Assembly (NCBI GenBank): GCA_002508315.1
Contig: DAHE01000016.1
Location: 6,079-24,661 of the forward strand
Reading direction: 5' to 3'
DNA length: 18,583 bases
Source: Thermocladium sp. UBA166
Lineage (GTDB): Archaea > Thermoproteota > Thermoprotei > Thermoproteales > Thermocladiaceae
Of this stretch, positions 7,209-13,743 are shown piece by piece. A program made the translations under genes and the position numbers. Under the pieces are notes generated by a model, which worked only from the letters and a program-made list of their open reading frames with translations, searched no databases and was not told where the DNA came from. Every line of letters begins with the position of its first letter. Positions within the stretch are counted from its first letter, which is position 1.

Positions 7209-8473
7209 TCGCCTCCCCTCGACGCGTTCGGGGCTGAGTAGTAATTCATGACCGCCCTAATCACGGAGTCCGCATCGTATCCGGCCAAGCTCCTTATTAT
7301 CTCCGCCTTAGCTGCCACGGCGTCCGCGTTTATGTCACGCCTGTGCACTATTGACTTGACCACCCTCAATCTCTTACTGGTGGCGATTCCCCCCTCCTCA
7401 TCCACCACATCCACGATGCCCGTCTCCACCATGGCCACTCCACCCAAGTGATCCACGACCCCAGGCGCGATTATGGAGAGCCTCCTGGCCGCGTCCGCCG
7501 CGCTCCCCGCGTGGAATGTGGTGACGCCGCCGTGGCCGCTGGTAACAGCATTTATCCACGCCATAGCCTCCGCGCCTGTTATCACCTCGTTCACAACTAT
7601 GTGATCAACCCCCATCCTAAGGGCTTGGGCTATCAAGTCGTCCTTGGTTATGGATTTGACGCCGAGACCGAATGCCTTTCTCTCCATTAACTTATACACC
7701 AAGTGATTGGGCAGGTTCATTTCGTCCACATCCATTATCAGAGCCGTGAACGAGGATGGGTTCCCCATGAACGCCACCGCATTGGCCAAGCTGGTCTTGC
7801 CGGATCCTATGGGGCCCACTATTAGTATGGGTACCTTATCCTCAAATAACTGCCACAGGATCGCTGCGCTGCGGGCGTTGAGCATTCCCCCCATCACCAG
7901 GAGGGGCAGGGTCCATGGAGTGCGGGGCATTATTCTGATATGGACGGCAGGCCCGCCCACGGGGGGTATCGTGGTCGATATCCTCACCCCATACTCCTCA
8001 TCCGTGGTCGATATCATGGGTTGATACGCGGTTACGGGGGTCCTGCACCTATGGCTGACGCGTCTCAAAAGGTAATACACATCCTCCTTGTTTACCTCTA
8101 CATCAATGGAGACAAGGCCGTAGTCGGAGTGCCGTGCCTTTATGGTATCCCCCACGTATATATCGGTCAGCTTGGGGTGGAGGAGCAGCGGAGTTATGGA
8201 GCCGTAATGCTTGCTCCACCTCTCGTAGGCCTTCATGAGGGACGGCGTGGGCCTTGCCCCGAGTTTCTTAACGGCCTTCTCGAGCTTGACTCCCCTCATC
8301 GAGATGGCGTGCAGCTTGGCGACGTCCAGGTCGGGCACATCTTCATCTTGCAGCTGAACTGCGTAGGACGAGCCAACCGCCCTCACCTCAACAATGGTCT
8401 TCAAGCCGCAGCAATCAATGGCTGTGGACTCCACTACAATGCCTATGCTCCTTCCCTCGTTTCTCCATAGCAT
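7205..8473 (-). CDS. Divergent type II/IV secretion system ATPase
   Basis: 422 residues. The N-terminal part has a Cys21-Cys22 pair and a superfamily-like LLLHPKLTDIYV (97-107). The core has Walker A GPIGSGKTS (220-228), a degenerate Asp box DVDEMNLPNH (248-257), Walker B region VDHIVVNEV (289-297) and His box GHGGVTTFHA (313-322). The usual GEVRG after Walker B reads NEVITG here: Gly is replaced by Asn and Arg by Ile. P-loop and catalytic Glu remain, so nucleotide binding and probably hydrolysis persist. It is coupled by overlap to the membrane protein and transcribed from a TATA box centred 26 nt before the ATG. It may drive its own platform or form mixed complexes with the second ATPase; this is inference. 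Confidence 0.92.
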   Translation of the reverse strand: MLWRNEGRSIGIVVESTAIDCCGLKTIVEVRAVGSSYAVQLQDEDVPDLDVAKLHAISMRGVKLEKAVKKLGARPTPSLMKAYERWSKHYGSITPLLLHPKLTDIYVGDTIKARHSDYGLVSIDVEVNKEDVYYLLRRVSHRCRTPVTAYQPMISTTDEEYGVRISTTIPPVGGPAVHIRIMPRTPWTLPLLVMGGMLNARSAAILWQLFEDKVPILIVGPIGSGKTSLANAVAFMGNPSSFTALIMDVDEMNLPNHLVYKLMERKAFGLGVKSITKDDLIAQALRMGVDHIVVNEVITGAEAMAWINAVTSGHGGVTTFHAGSAADAARRLSIIAPGVVDHLGGVAMVETGIVDVVDEEGGIATSKRLRVVKSIVHRRDINADAVAAKAEIIRSLAGYDADSVIRAVMNYYSAPNASRGGD

Positions 8474-8495
8474 TCAATTAGCGGATAGTTTCAAG

Positions 8496-8502
8496 TTAAA
8501 AA
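8496..8502 (-). promoter_or_regulatory. TATA box of the divergent secretion ATPase operon
   Basis: Minus-strand TTTTTAA centred 26 nt before the ATG at 8473; leaderless. It shares a 110-bp intergenic region with the divergent uS14 promoter. Confidence 0.55.
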
Positions 8503-8553
8503 CCTAGCCTTGATTGGGCGCCAATCACACTTGCCGGTCGAGGCCACATAAAA

Positions 8554-8561
8554 TTTATAAA
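8554..8561 (+). promoter_or_regulatory. TATA box of the uS14 gene
   Basis: TTTATAAA, a near-consensus archaeal box, centred 26.5 nt before the ATG at 8584; leaderless transcript. Confidence 0.65.
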
Positions 8562-8583
8562 AACACGAGTTGCGCTCGCTTCA

Positions 8584-8748
8584 ATGACTAACATAAAGCC
8601 GCCGAAGCAACGCAAGTACGGCAGGGCAGTGATTAGGTGCATGCGGTGCGGCACCAGGGAAGCCGTTATTAGGAAGTACGACTTAATGCTGTGCAGGAGG
8701 TGCTTCAGGGAAGTGGCTCCCCAGCTCGGCTTCAAGAAGTACTATTGA
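8584..8748 (+). CDS. rps14P: 30S ribosomal protein uS14 (S14P, zinc-binding type)
   Basis: A 54-codon gene. The protein begins MTNIKPPKQRKYGR and carries two C-x2-C pairs, CMRC and CRRC, that bind zinc in the archaeal/eukaryotic uS14. It ends RCFREVAPQLGFKKYY, the universal uS14 tail (REVA..LGFKKY). The length matches archaeal S14. It sits in the head of the small subunit near the decoding region. Its promoter is strong, and it stands apart from other ribosomal protein genes, divergent from the secretion-ATPase operon and 52 bp before the HypE-like gene, which may be partly co-transcribed. Confidence 0.97.
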   Translation: MTNIKPPKQRKYGRAVIRCMRCGTREAVIRKYDLMLCRRCFREVAPQLGFKKYY

Positions 8749-8800
8749 AGGAATGGCAAAGCATTTATTCACATCCCGGTCCCGGCCTCGTGGTTAATAA

Positions 8801-9793
8801 ATGGTCAAGATAAGCAATGATAAGCTCAAGAAGCTAATCATAGGCAATGCATGGATCGCGGATCCTGACGTATTGGTGGGGCCCAGGGTTGGGGAGGACG
8901 CTGCCATAATAAAGCTGGACGGGAATTACTTGGCGGTTCACTCGGACCCCATAACAGGCTCCTTGAACGACATAGGTTGGCTAGCAATAAACGTGCCGGC
9001 CAACGACATAGCCACGCGGGGCGTGAGGCCTAGGTGGTTCGTTCTAACGCTATTGCTGCCCAGGTTTTTCCCAGATGATGACTTGGTGAAGGTGATGAGC
9101 CAAGTAAACGATGCATTAGCCGCGCTGGGCGGCTCCTTGATTGGGGGGCACACCGAGTACGTAAGGGAAACGCGCTTCCCAATAGCCTCCACGACAGTAA
9201 TGGGGCTCGGGGCGGCGTACATATCCACGAGCGGGTTGGGGGCGGGGGATGTCGTGGTGGCCACAAAGCATGCAGCGATTGAGGCGACGGCGATAGTGGC
9301 GAGGGACTTGGGGAGCGCCTTGAGGGAGAGGGGGGTCGGCGGGGAGGTGATAGCCAGAGCCTCTGCCTTGATGAGGGACGTGAGCGTGGTCAAGGAGGCA
9401 TTGATAGCCGCCAGGTATGCCTCATCAATGCATGACCCAACCGAGGGCGGCGTAATCCAGGGATTGCTGGAGATGGCGTCAGCGTCCGGGACCTGCATAA
9501 ACGTGGACTCCAGCATTCCGGTTCTGCCGGAGACTAGCGAGGTGCTGGGCGCCATAGGCATCGACCCATATAGATCGCTGAGCTCGGGCATGCTGCTCAT
9601 AGGCGTTAAACCCAACATGTTGGAGGGCCTCCTGGCTGATCTCGAGAGCAACGGCGTGCCCGCCAAGCCCATAGGGAAGGCAATGAAGTGCGGGAAGCCA
9701 TGCGTTGAGGTGAATGGATCCACCATATGCGAGGATGAATTCGTGGAGGACGAGTTAATGAAGCTACTAGACAAAGAGACGGCGAAGCAGTGA
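8801..9793 (+). CDS. HypE-like AIR-synthase family protein
   Basis: 330 residues of the PurM/HypE/ThiL/SelD ATP-binding fold. The N-terminal half has GEDAAIIKL (31-39), HSDPITGS (47-54) and VPANDIATRGVRPRWFVL (65-82), and the second half has the SMHDPTEGGV motif (209-218), which in HypE and relatives binds ATP. True HypE ends in a conserved PRIC whose terminal Cys carries the thiocarboxamide made for the NiFe hydrogenase cyanide ligands. This protein ends DKETAKQ, so it cannot do that chemistry at a terminal Cys. Internal Cys232, 297, 301 and 310 are present. No hydrogenase genes are nearby. It may act on another substrate; annotation as hydrogenase maturation would be misleading. A weak TATA (TTTATT, 8764-8769) gives a short leader. 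Confidence 0.85.
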   Translation: MVKISNDKLKKLIIGNAWIADPDVLVGPRVGEDAAIIKLDGNYLAVHSDPITGSLNDIGWLAINVPANDIATRGVRPRWFVLTLLLPRFFPDDDLVKVMSQVNDALAALGGSLIGGHTEYVRETRFPIASTTVMGLGAAYISTSGLGAGDVVVATKHAAIEATAIVARDLGSALRERGVGGEVIARASALMRDVSVVKEALIAARYASSMHDPTEGGVIQGLLEMASASGTCINVDSSIPVLPETSEVLGAIGIDPYRSLSSGMLLIGVKPNMLEGLLADLESNGVPAKPIGKAMKCGKPCVEVNGSTICEDEFVEDELMKLLDKETAKQ

Positions 9794-9854
9794 AGAGACC
9801 CTCCCCTCCATTCATAAACGGCTCAAAGTGCACCGGCGGGATGGTGATTTCTCT

Positions 9855-10454
9855 CTACTCGTCGAATCCCCGGTAGAGATCTATTGATGGATGGATGCCG
9901 GATCCGGTCGACACGCGTTCCCTCCGCATGAGCCTCACTTCCCCAATTAACTGAAAGAGGCTGACCTCAACCGACGCGCCCCCGACCTCGAGCACCAGGA
10001 AGCTGGGGGGAGACCTGGCGCCGCTCCCGCTCCACGCCCCAGTGAGGGAGCCTGGATTCAGTAAATTGACGGCCCCCCTCACTATGGCTGGCTCATGCGT
10101 GTGCCCGCTCACCAGCACGTCCACGCCCAGCTTCACGGCGGCCTTGGTAAGCTCATCCACGTCTCCCCTCCTCCGTAATTGATGCCCGTGCATTAAACCC
10201 ACCTTAATTCCCTCCATTTTGATCACCTCCTTGTCCGGCAGCTCCAGCGAGTCCATGTTGCCCCTCACGGCGTAACTCTTCTCCCCAAGCCCCATCAGCT
10301 CATCCAGCACATCCCTGCTTATCAAATCCCCCGTTATCAAGACGTAGTTGAAGGGCTTCATGGAATTCAGCGCCTCCACGACTTGCCTCGGTATTGAGCT
10401 GGCCCTGTCGGGCACGTGCGTATCCCCCACTATCAATGCCCTGCCGATCCCCAC
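9855..10454 (-). CDS. MJ0936/YfcE-type metallophosphoesterase
   Basis: 199 residues, slightly longer than the about 165-180 typical of the family. All metal-binding motifs are in order: GDTH (10-13), GD (42-43), GNMD (65-68), HGHQ (89-92) and GHTH (117-120), followed by LLNPGSLT (131-138). This two-metal phosphodiesterase family is related to Vps29; physiological substrates are mostly unknown. The start is GTG 10454, 25 nt after the centre of a TATA-like TAAAAA (10476-10482) and also preceded by GAGGAG. The gene converges with the HypE-like gene and follows tRNA-Tyr on the same strand. The roughly 30-residue C-terminal extension after the core is not recognised. Confidence 0.92.
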   Translation of the reverse strand: MGIGRALIVGDTHVPDRASSIPRQVVEALNSMKPFNYVLITGDLISRDVLDELMGLGEKSYAVRGNMDSLELPDKEVIKMEGIKVGLMHGHQLRRRGDVDELTKAAVKLGVDVLVSGHTHEPAIVRGAVNLLNPGSLTGAWSGSGARSPPSFLVLEVGGASVEVSLFQLIGEVRLMRRERVSTGSGIHPSIDLYRGFDE

Positions 10455-10475
10455 ACCCGCTCCTCACGGCGGGGG

Positions 10476-10482
10476 TTTTTAC
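10476..10482 (-). promoter_or_regulatory. TATA-like box of the phosphoesterase gene
   Basis: Minus-strand GTAAAAA centred 25 nt before the GTG at 10454. It is weaker in sequence than the other boxes in the window. Confidence 0.35.
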
Positions 10483-10516
10483 GGCTATGGGCAATAAGGA
10501 ATGCAACGCGTGAGGA

Positions 10517-10633
10517 TGGTCGCCCCGCCGGGAATCGAACCCGGGACTCCCTGGTGGCTGCCGTGGGGCTTTTCGGCGTTGTACCCCACGTGGCTGTCTA
10601 CAGCCAGGTGCTCTGCCGCTGAGCTACGGGGCG
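10517..10633 (-). tRNA. tRNA-Tyr (GTA) with a 42-nt intron
   Basis: Read on the minus strand: acceptor CGCCCCG/CGGGGCG (10627-10633 with 10521-10527), D arm GCTC/GAGC, anticodon stem CCTGG/CCAGG, anticodon GTA (10599-10601), variable loop of 5, T arm CCGGG/CCCGG with loop TTCGATT, discriminator A and an encoded CCA (10517-10519). C1-G72 is the identity pair of archaeal tRNA-Tyr and agrees with the anticodon. Intron 10556-10597 interrupts after G37, the canonical archaeal site; without it the anticodon stem-loop closes perfectly. The intron has a 7-bp inner hairpin (CGTGGGG/CCCCACG). The splice-site structure looks like a relaxed bulge-helix-bulge rather than a perfect one. A TATA box lies at 10661-10668. 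Confidence 0.96.
10556..10597 (-). other. tRNA-Tyr intron (position 37/38)
   Basis: 42 nt, removed by the archaeal splicing endonuclease. It contains the helix CGTGGGG/CCCCACG, and its 3' end (CAGC) can pair with GCTG of the anticodon region to form a central helix. The 5' bulge does not fit the strict 3-nt form. Confidence 0.85.
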
Positions 10634-10660
10634 ACCGTAAACCTTTCTCCATAGCGATTT

Positions 10661-10668
10661 TTATGCTT
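10661..10668 (-). promoter_or_regulatory. TATA box of tRNA-Tyr
   Basis: Minus-strand ATAAAAAT about 31 nt before the mature 5' end, implying a leader of a few nucleotides for RNase P to remove. Confidence 0.5.
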
Positions 10669-10687
10669 TACTCTGCCTCTACTTACT

Positions 10688-12538
10688 TCATCGCTGGAAC
10701 TCGAAGGGGGATACCTCATCCCTTCCGCCCAGTTCCAATAACCTCCCCCTCTGCTCCTCCAATGCGTCGAAGAAGGCCTTAGGCATCCCCGGTATCGATG
10801 AGTAAATGCCGCGTATCCTCTCTATCTTCTCCAAGTGCTTCTTTACCCTTATGGAGAACTGAACCGCGTAATCCTCCTCCCCATACTCCCTCCCCAACAA
10901 TGACTTGAATAGTTGCCTTAATTCCTCGTACCTGGGCATCAGTCCTATGGGGGTCCTAACGGCCCCCGCCTCCCCATGTATTCTCCTCTCCATCCATGCC
11001 AGCCACACCCTCTTGTCCTCCTTGCCGTTCAGGAAAACCCCGTTCCGTCTCAGGAAGTAATTCACGCCGAATATCTTGGGGGGAGTCCCCGCCTCGCCGA
11101 ACCTAAGGTAGTGACTAACGTAGTCGCCCAGCGAGACGGATAGGAAGTCCAGTATGGCCATTGGATTGAACTCCCGCTCGCCCGCCTTTCCTATAACGGC
11201 GGCGGTTCTCTCGGATTCCAGCGATGCAGCTATGGTCGCGACGCCGTGTCTCCAATCAAATGCCTCCACGACCGGCACGAATGTGTCTGGATCCCTGCTC
11301 CCAAATATCACGCCGCCTACCTTGACTCCCCTGGGGTCATCATACGCGGGGTCCAAGTTCTTGAACGACTTGAGGGGAACCGTGAACCTGGCATTTGGGT
11401 GGGATGGGGGGATCATGTTGCCCTTATCATCGGTCTTCCCCCTCCACCACTCCCCCGCATAGTTAACCCCCCTCTCTGGCTCCGGCTCGTCCTTACCGCT
11501 CCAATAAACTCCGCCGTCCTCCTTGACCAGCACGTTGGAGAATATGACCTCCCCTGGCCTGCTCAGCACATCGAATATAACGGGGTCATCCTTGGAGTTT
11601 ATGCCCTCTATTATGCCGAACACCCCCGCCTCCGGGTTGACCGCCCTGACCTCCCCGTTCACCCACCTGAGGTACGCCAAATCATCGCCGAGCAGCCTAC
11701 CCATCATGGCGGTGGACGTTTTCCCCGACATTGATGGAAACGCCCCCGTTAGGTAGGTGACTCTACCCCCGGGCCCCTCCACCCCCATCAAGAACATGTG
11801 CTCCGACAACCACCCCTCCCTCATTGCCCTGCGCACCGTCAACCTGAGGGCCAGCTTCTTCAACCCAATGCTGTTCCCCCCGTACTGCGTGTTCACGCTG
11901 TACACGGTCTCATCAATGGGGTCTATGTATATCCTCCTCTTAGATACGTTCCTGCTCCTGCCCATTTCATCCAGTTCGCCCTGGGAGTGAATGAACTTCA
12001 TGAACTTAACCCCAGCCCCCAGCCTAACCGCCTCATCGTATGCTTGCCTGTACAGTATGTTCTCGCTGTGCATTACGTACGCCGAATCAGTTACCTGAAC
12101 CGCCAATAAACTGAAGGGGGAGCCCTTGGGTCCCAGCGAGTAGAAGCCCACATACATCGTCCTCCCCCTCATGGAGTCACGCAGCAACTCCGTGACCTCC
12201 TTCAACCCCTCCTCCCTATCCTTGGTCCTTATGAAGGCCAGCTTCTCCCCGTTGGGCAGCAGTATCGCGGTGTCCTCCCTTGCCCTAGCTTGATCCAGGG
12301 GACTGTCGAAATGAATTGTGTGCCCCTCAATCCCAAGCCTCCTCTCCTCGCCGTTCCTCAACGCGTCCTCCCTCACAATGCGCGCATCTTCATCGCCTGT
12401 GGACACGAAGACATTGCTCGGGTTGCATAGCCTCACGGCTGCATCGATGAATCGCCACAGCTCCTCATTCCTTATGGCCAACAGCCTCCTTCGGGCCTCC
12501 CCATTTATTTCCCTGAGCACTTCGTCGTTTTCTTGCAT
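10688..12538 (-). CDS. pckG: Phosphoenolpyruvate carboxykinase (GTP)
   Basis: 616 residues from ATG 12538, matching GTP-PEPCKs of about 600-630. It interconverts oxaloacetate and PEP with GTP/GDP, linking the C4 pool to gluconeogenesis or anaplerosis in the cytoplasm. Family segments: QYGGNSIGLKKLALRL (metal-site Lys), EHMFLMGVEGP (metal-site His) and the P-loop AFPSMSGKTSTAMM (about 266-279). The P-loop usually reads ACGKT with a hyper-reactive Cys; here Ser271 replaces it. WNYFLRR-like text appears as GVNYFLRRNGVFLNGKEDKRVWLAW near the C terminus (shown as GVNYFLRR and VWLAW). A TATA box (12559-12566) centred 24.5 nt from ATG 12538 but only 15.5 nt from GTG 12547 decides for the ATG, leaderless. 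Confidence 0.96.
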   Translation of the reverse strand: MQENDEVLREINGEARRRLLAIRNEELWRFIDAAVRLCNPSNVFVSTGDEDARIVREDALRNGEERRLGIEGHTIHFDSPLDQARAREDTAILLPNGEKLAFIRTKDREEGLKEVTELLRDSMRGRTMYVGFYSLGPKGSPFSLLAVQVTDSAYVMHSENILYRQAYDEAVRLGAGVKFMKFIHSQGELDEMGRSRNVSKRRIYIDPIDETVYSVNTQYGGNSIGLKKLALRLTVRRAMREGWLSEHMFLMGVEGPGGRVTYLTGAFPSMSGKTSTAMMGRLLGDDLAYLRWVNGEVRAVNPEAGVFGIIEGINSKDDPVIFDVLSRPGEVIFSNVLVKEDGGVYWSGKDEPEPERGVNYAGEWWRGKTDDKGNMIPPSHPNARFTVPLKSFKNLDPAYDDPRGVKVGGVIFGSRDPDTFVPVVEAFDWRHGVATIAASLESERTAAVIGKAGEREFNPMAILDFLSVSLGDYVSHYLRFGEAGTPPKIFGVNYFLRRNGVFLNGKEDKRVWLAWMERRIHGEAGAVRTPIGLMPRYEELRQLFKSLLGREYGEEDYAVQFSIRVKKHLEKIERIRGIYSSIPGMPKAFFDALEEQRGRLLELGGRDEVSPFEFQR

Positions 12539-12558
12539 AAAGTGCACTCTAATAACTC

Positions 12559-12566
12559 ATTTATAT
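12559..12566 (-). promoter_or_regulatory. TATA box of the PEPCK gene
   Basis: Minus-strand ATATAAAT. Spacing fits the ATG at 12538 and not the upstream GTG at 12547, so it fixes the start. Confidence 0.6.
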
Positions 12567-12640
12567 TAGTTACACCTACGTTATACCATAAAACCCAGCT
12601 GAAACGGCCCCTCCATGAACCATCAAATACCTCCAGAGGC

Positions 12641-12711
12641 GCCGAGGAGGGAGGGGTAGTAGTGGATTAAGCAAAGCCGACGGCCTCCCAATCCATAGTC
12701 GACTCCCCTCG
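12641..12711. repeat. Imperfect inverted repeat between EamA and PEPCK genes
   Basis: TGGATT (12663-12668) pairs with AATCCA (12690-12695), and G-rich 12649-12655 faces CTCCCCTC (12703-12710) with several wobbles. The loop holds a small GCC/GGC hairpin. It lies just beyond the stop of the transporter gene and upstream of the PEPCK promoter, so it could be a 3'-UTR structure of the transporter mRNA. The rest of the 200-bp gap shows nothing more. Confidence 0.3.
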
Positions 12712-12747
12712 ATTTACAATTAAGGCCAGGAACGCGGCTGGAGCCCC

Positions 12748-13605
12748 TCAACGCGCTTCCAGCGATGAAACGATCAGGGCAGCGGTTATCAAGGCATAAA
12801 TCGCGTACTCATATGCGTTGGGGACTTGCCCTAGAAACACGTATCCCCACACCGCGGCCAAGACAGGCTCCAGCGTGGCCAGCATGGCTGCCAACGTGGC
12901 TCTCAGCCTGGATACGCCCAGCGAGAATAACCTGTAAGGAACAACGGTGCAGAGCACCCCCAGGTAAGCGCCGGCCGCCATCGGTTTCACGAATTGACTG
13001 GGCATCACCACCAAGCCGCGCGAGATGGAGATGAGAAACAGGGGGACAGTGATTATTGTGGCGTATGGTAGCGCGCCGTATGATACGTCCCTGCCCATCC
13101 CCGCCCTAGAGAATAGCCTGGCTATGGAAATGTAAGCGCCGTACGATGCCCCCGATGCAAGCCCTAGAGCCACCCCCAGGAGGCTGGCTCCCCCGGAGAC
13201 CGCGTCGATCATGGCTATCGCCACCGCGGCGGAGATCATGCCGAGCCCCGCCAATCCAAGCCTCCCCGGCGTCTCGCCGATCACCAGAGAGAAAATCGCG
13301 GTCCATAGAGGCGCCGTGTACAGAAGAAATGCGGCTAGTCCCACCCCGGCAACCGCCGCCGCAGTGGAGTAGATCCCGAACAGGAACCCCAAGCTTGCTC
13401 CAGCCGCGGCAGCGGCCTTGTTGAATGACCTATATATTGGAATCGCGGCGGCAGCCGCAACCACTGACCTAACCAGCGATGCAAGGAGGGGAGCCCCGCT
13501 GTAGACGCTGGCAATGCCTATAGTGGACCACAGGGACGCGGCGGCCAGGATCATAATGACCGGGCCGGCCCCCCCTTCCCCCTTCCCTGCCTGCCGTGCA
13601 TTCAT
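12748..13605 (-). CDS. EamA/DMT-superfamily transporter
   Basis: 285 residues, the standard size for a ten-helix drug/metabolite transporter made of two EamA repeats. Hydrophobic segments run through almost the whole chain after a short polar, Gly-rich N terminus. Each repeat ends with the family signature; the second is LATLEPVLAAVWGYVFLGQ (242-260), the first is YTAPLWTAIFSLVIGE (96-111). The family exports or imports small metabolites such as amino acids; the substrate cannot be told here. It is divergent from a cysteine-synthase-family gene, so a thiol or amino-acid substrate is possible but not shown. A TATA box centred 26.5 nt before the ATG makes the mRNA leaderless. Confidence 0.93.
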   Translation of the reverse strand: MNARQAGKGEGGAGPVIMILAAASLWSTIGIASVYSGAPLLASLVRSVVAAAAAIPIYRSFNKAAAAAGASLGFLFGIYSTAAAVAGVGLAAFLLYTAPLWTAIFSLVIGETPGRLGLAGLGMISAAVAIAMIDAVSGGASLLGVALGLASGASYGAYISIARLFSRAGMGRDVSYGALPYATIITVPLFLISISRGLVVMPSQFVKPMAAGAYLGVLCTVVPYRLFSLGVSRLRATLAAMLATLEPVLAAVWGYVFLGQVPNAYEYAIYALITAALIVSSLEAR

Positions 13606-13627
13606 GGCTTGAACCCCAGAGCCTAGG

Positions 13628-13635
13628 TTAATAAT
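13628..13635 (-). promoter_or_regulatory. TATA box of the EamA transporter gene
   Basis: Minus-strand ATTATTAA centred 26.5 nt before the ATG at 13605. It shares the 118-bp divergent region with the cysteine-synthase-like gene. Confidence 0.55.
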
Positions 13636-13680
13636 TATCGCACTGCGCTCCCTTCTCGATTTATTGGCCCAGGCGGAAAA

Positions 13681-13688
13681 TTTTATAA
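13681..13688 (+). promoter_or_regulatory. TATA box of the cysteine-synthase-like gene
   Basis: TTTTATAA; 26 nt downstream of its centre is 13710-13711, which is the A of an out-of-frame ATG (see the short reading frame at 13711), not the start of the main gene at 13724 or 13730. Confidence 0.6.
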
Positions 13689-13710
13689 GTCATGGAAACC
13701 CCGGCAATTC

Positions 13711-13743
13711 ATGACCCATATTTGTGGATATGCGGGTCTATGA
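13711..13743 (+). other. Possible leaderless upstream mini-ORF
   Basis: ATG at the predicted transcription start opens a 10-codon frame, MTHICGYAGL, ending TGA at 13741-13743, in a different frame from and overlapping the start of the cysteine-synthase-like gene. It may be a leader peptide with one Cys codon, chance, or the remnant of the true start with a one-base error. Confidence 0.25.

Noticed and set aside
8938..9774. 278-codon open frame antisense to the HypE-like gene
   Set aside because: It is a Ser/Pro-rich shadow of the real gene on the other strand with no family match; the plus-strand frame has clear AIR-synthase motifs.
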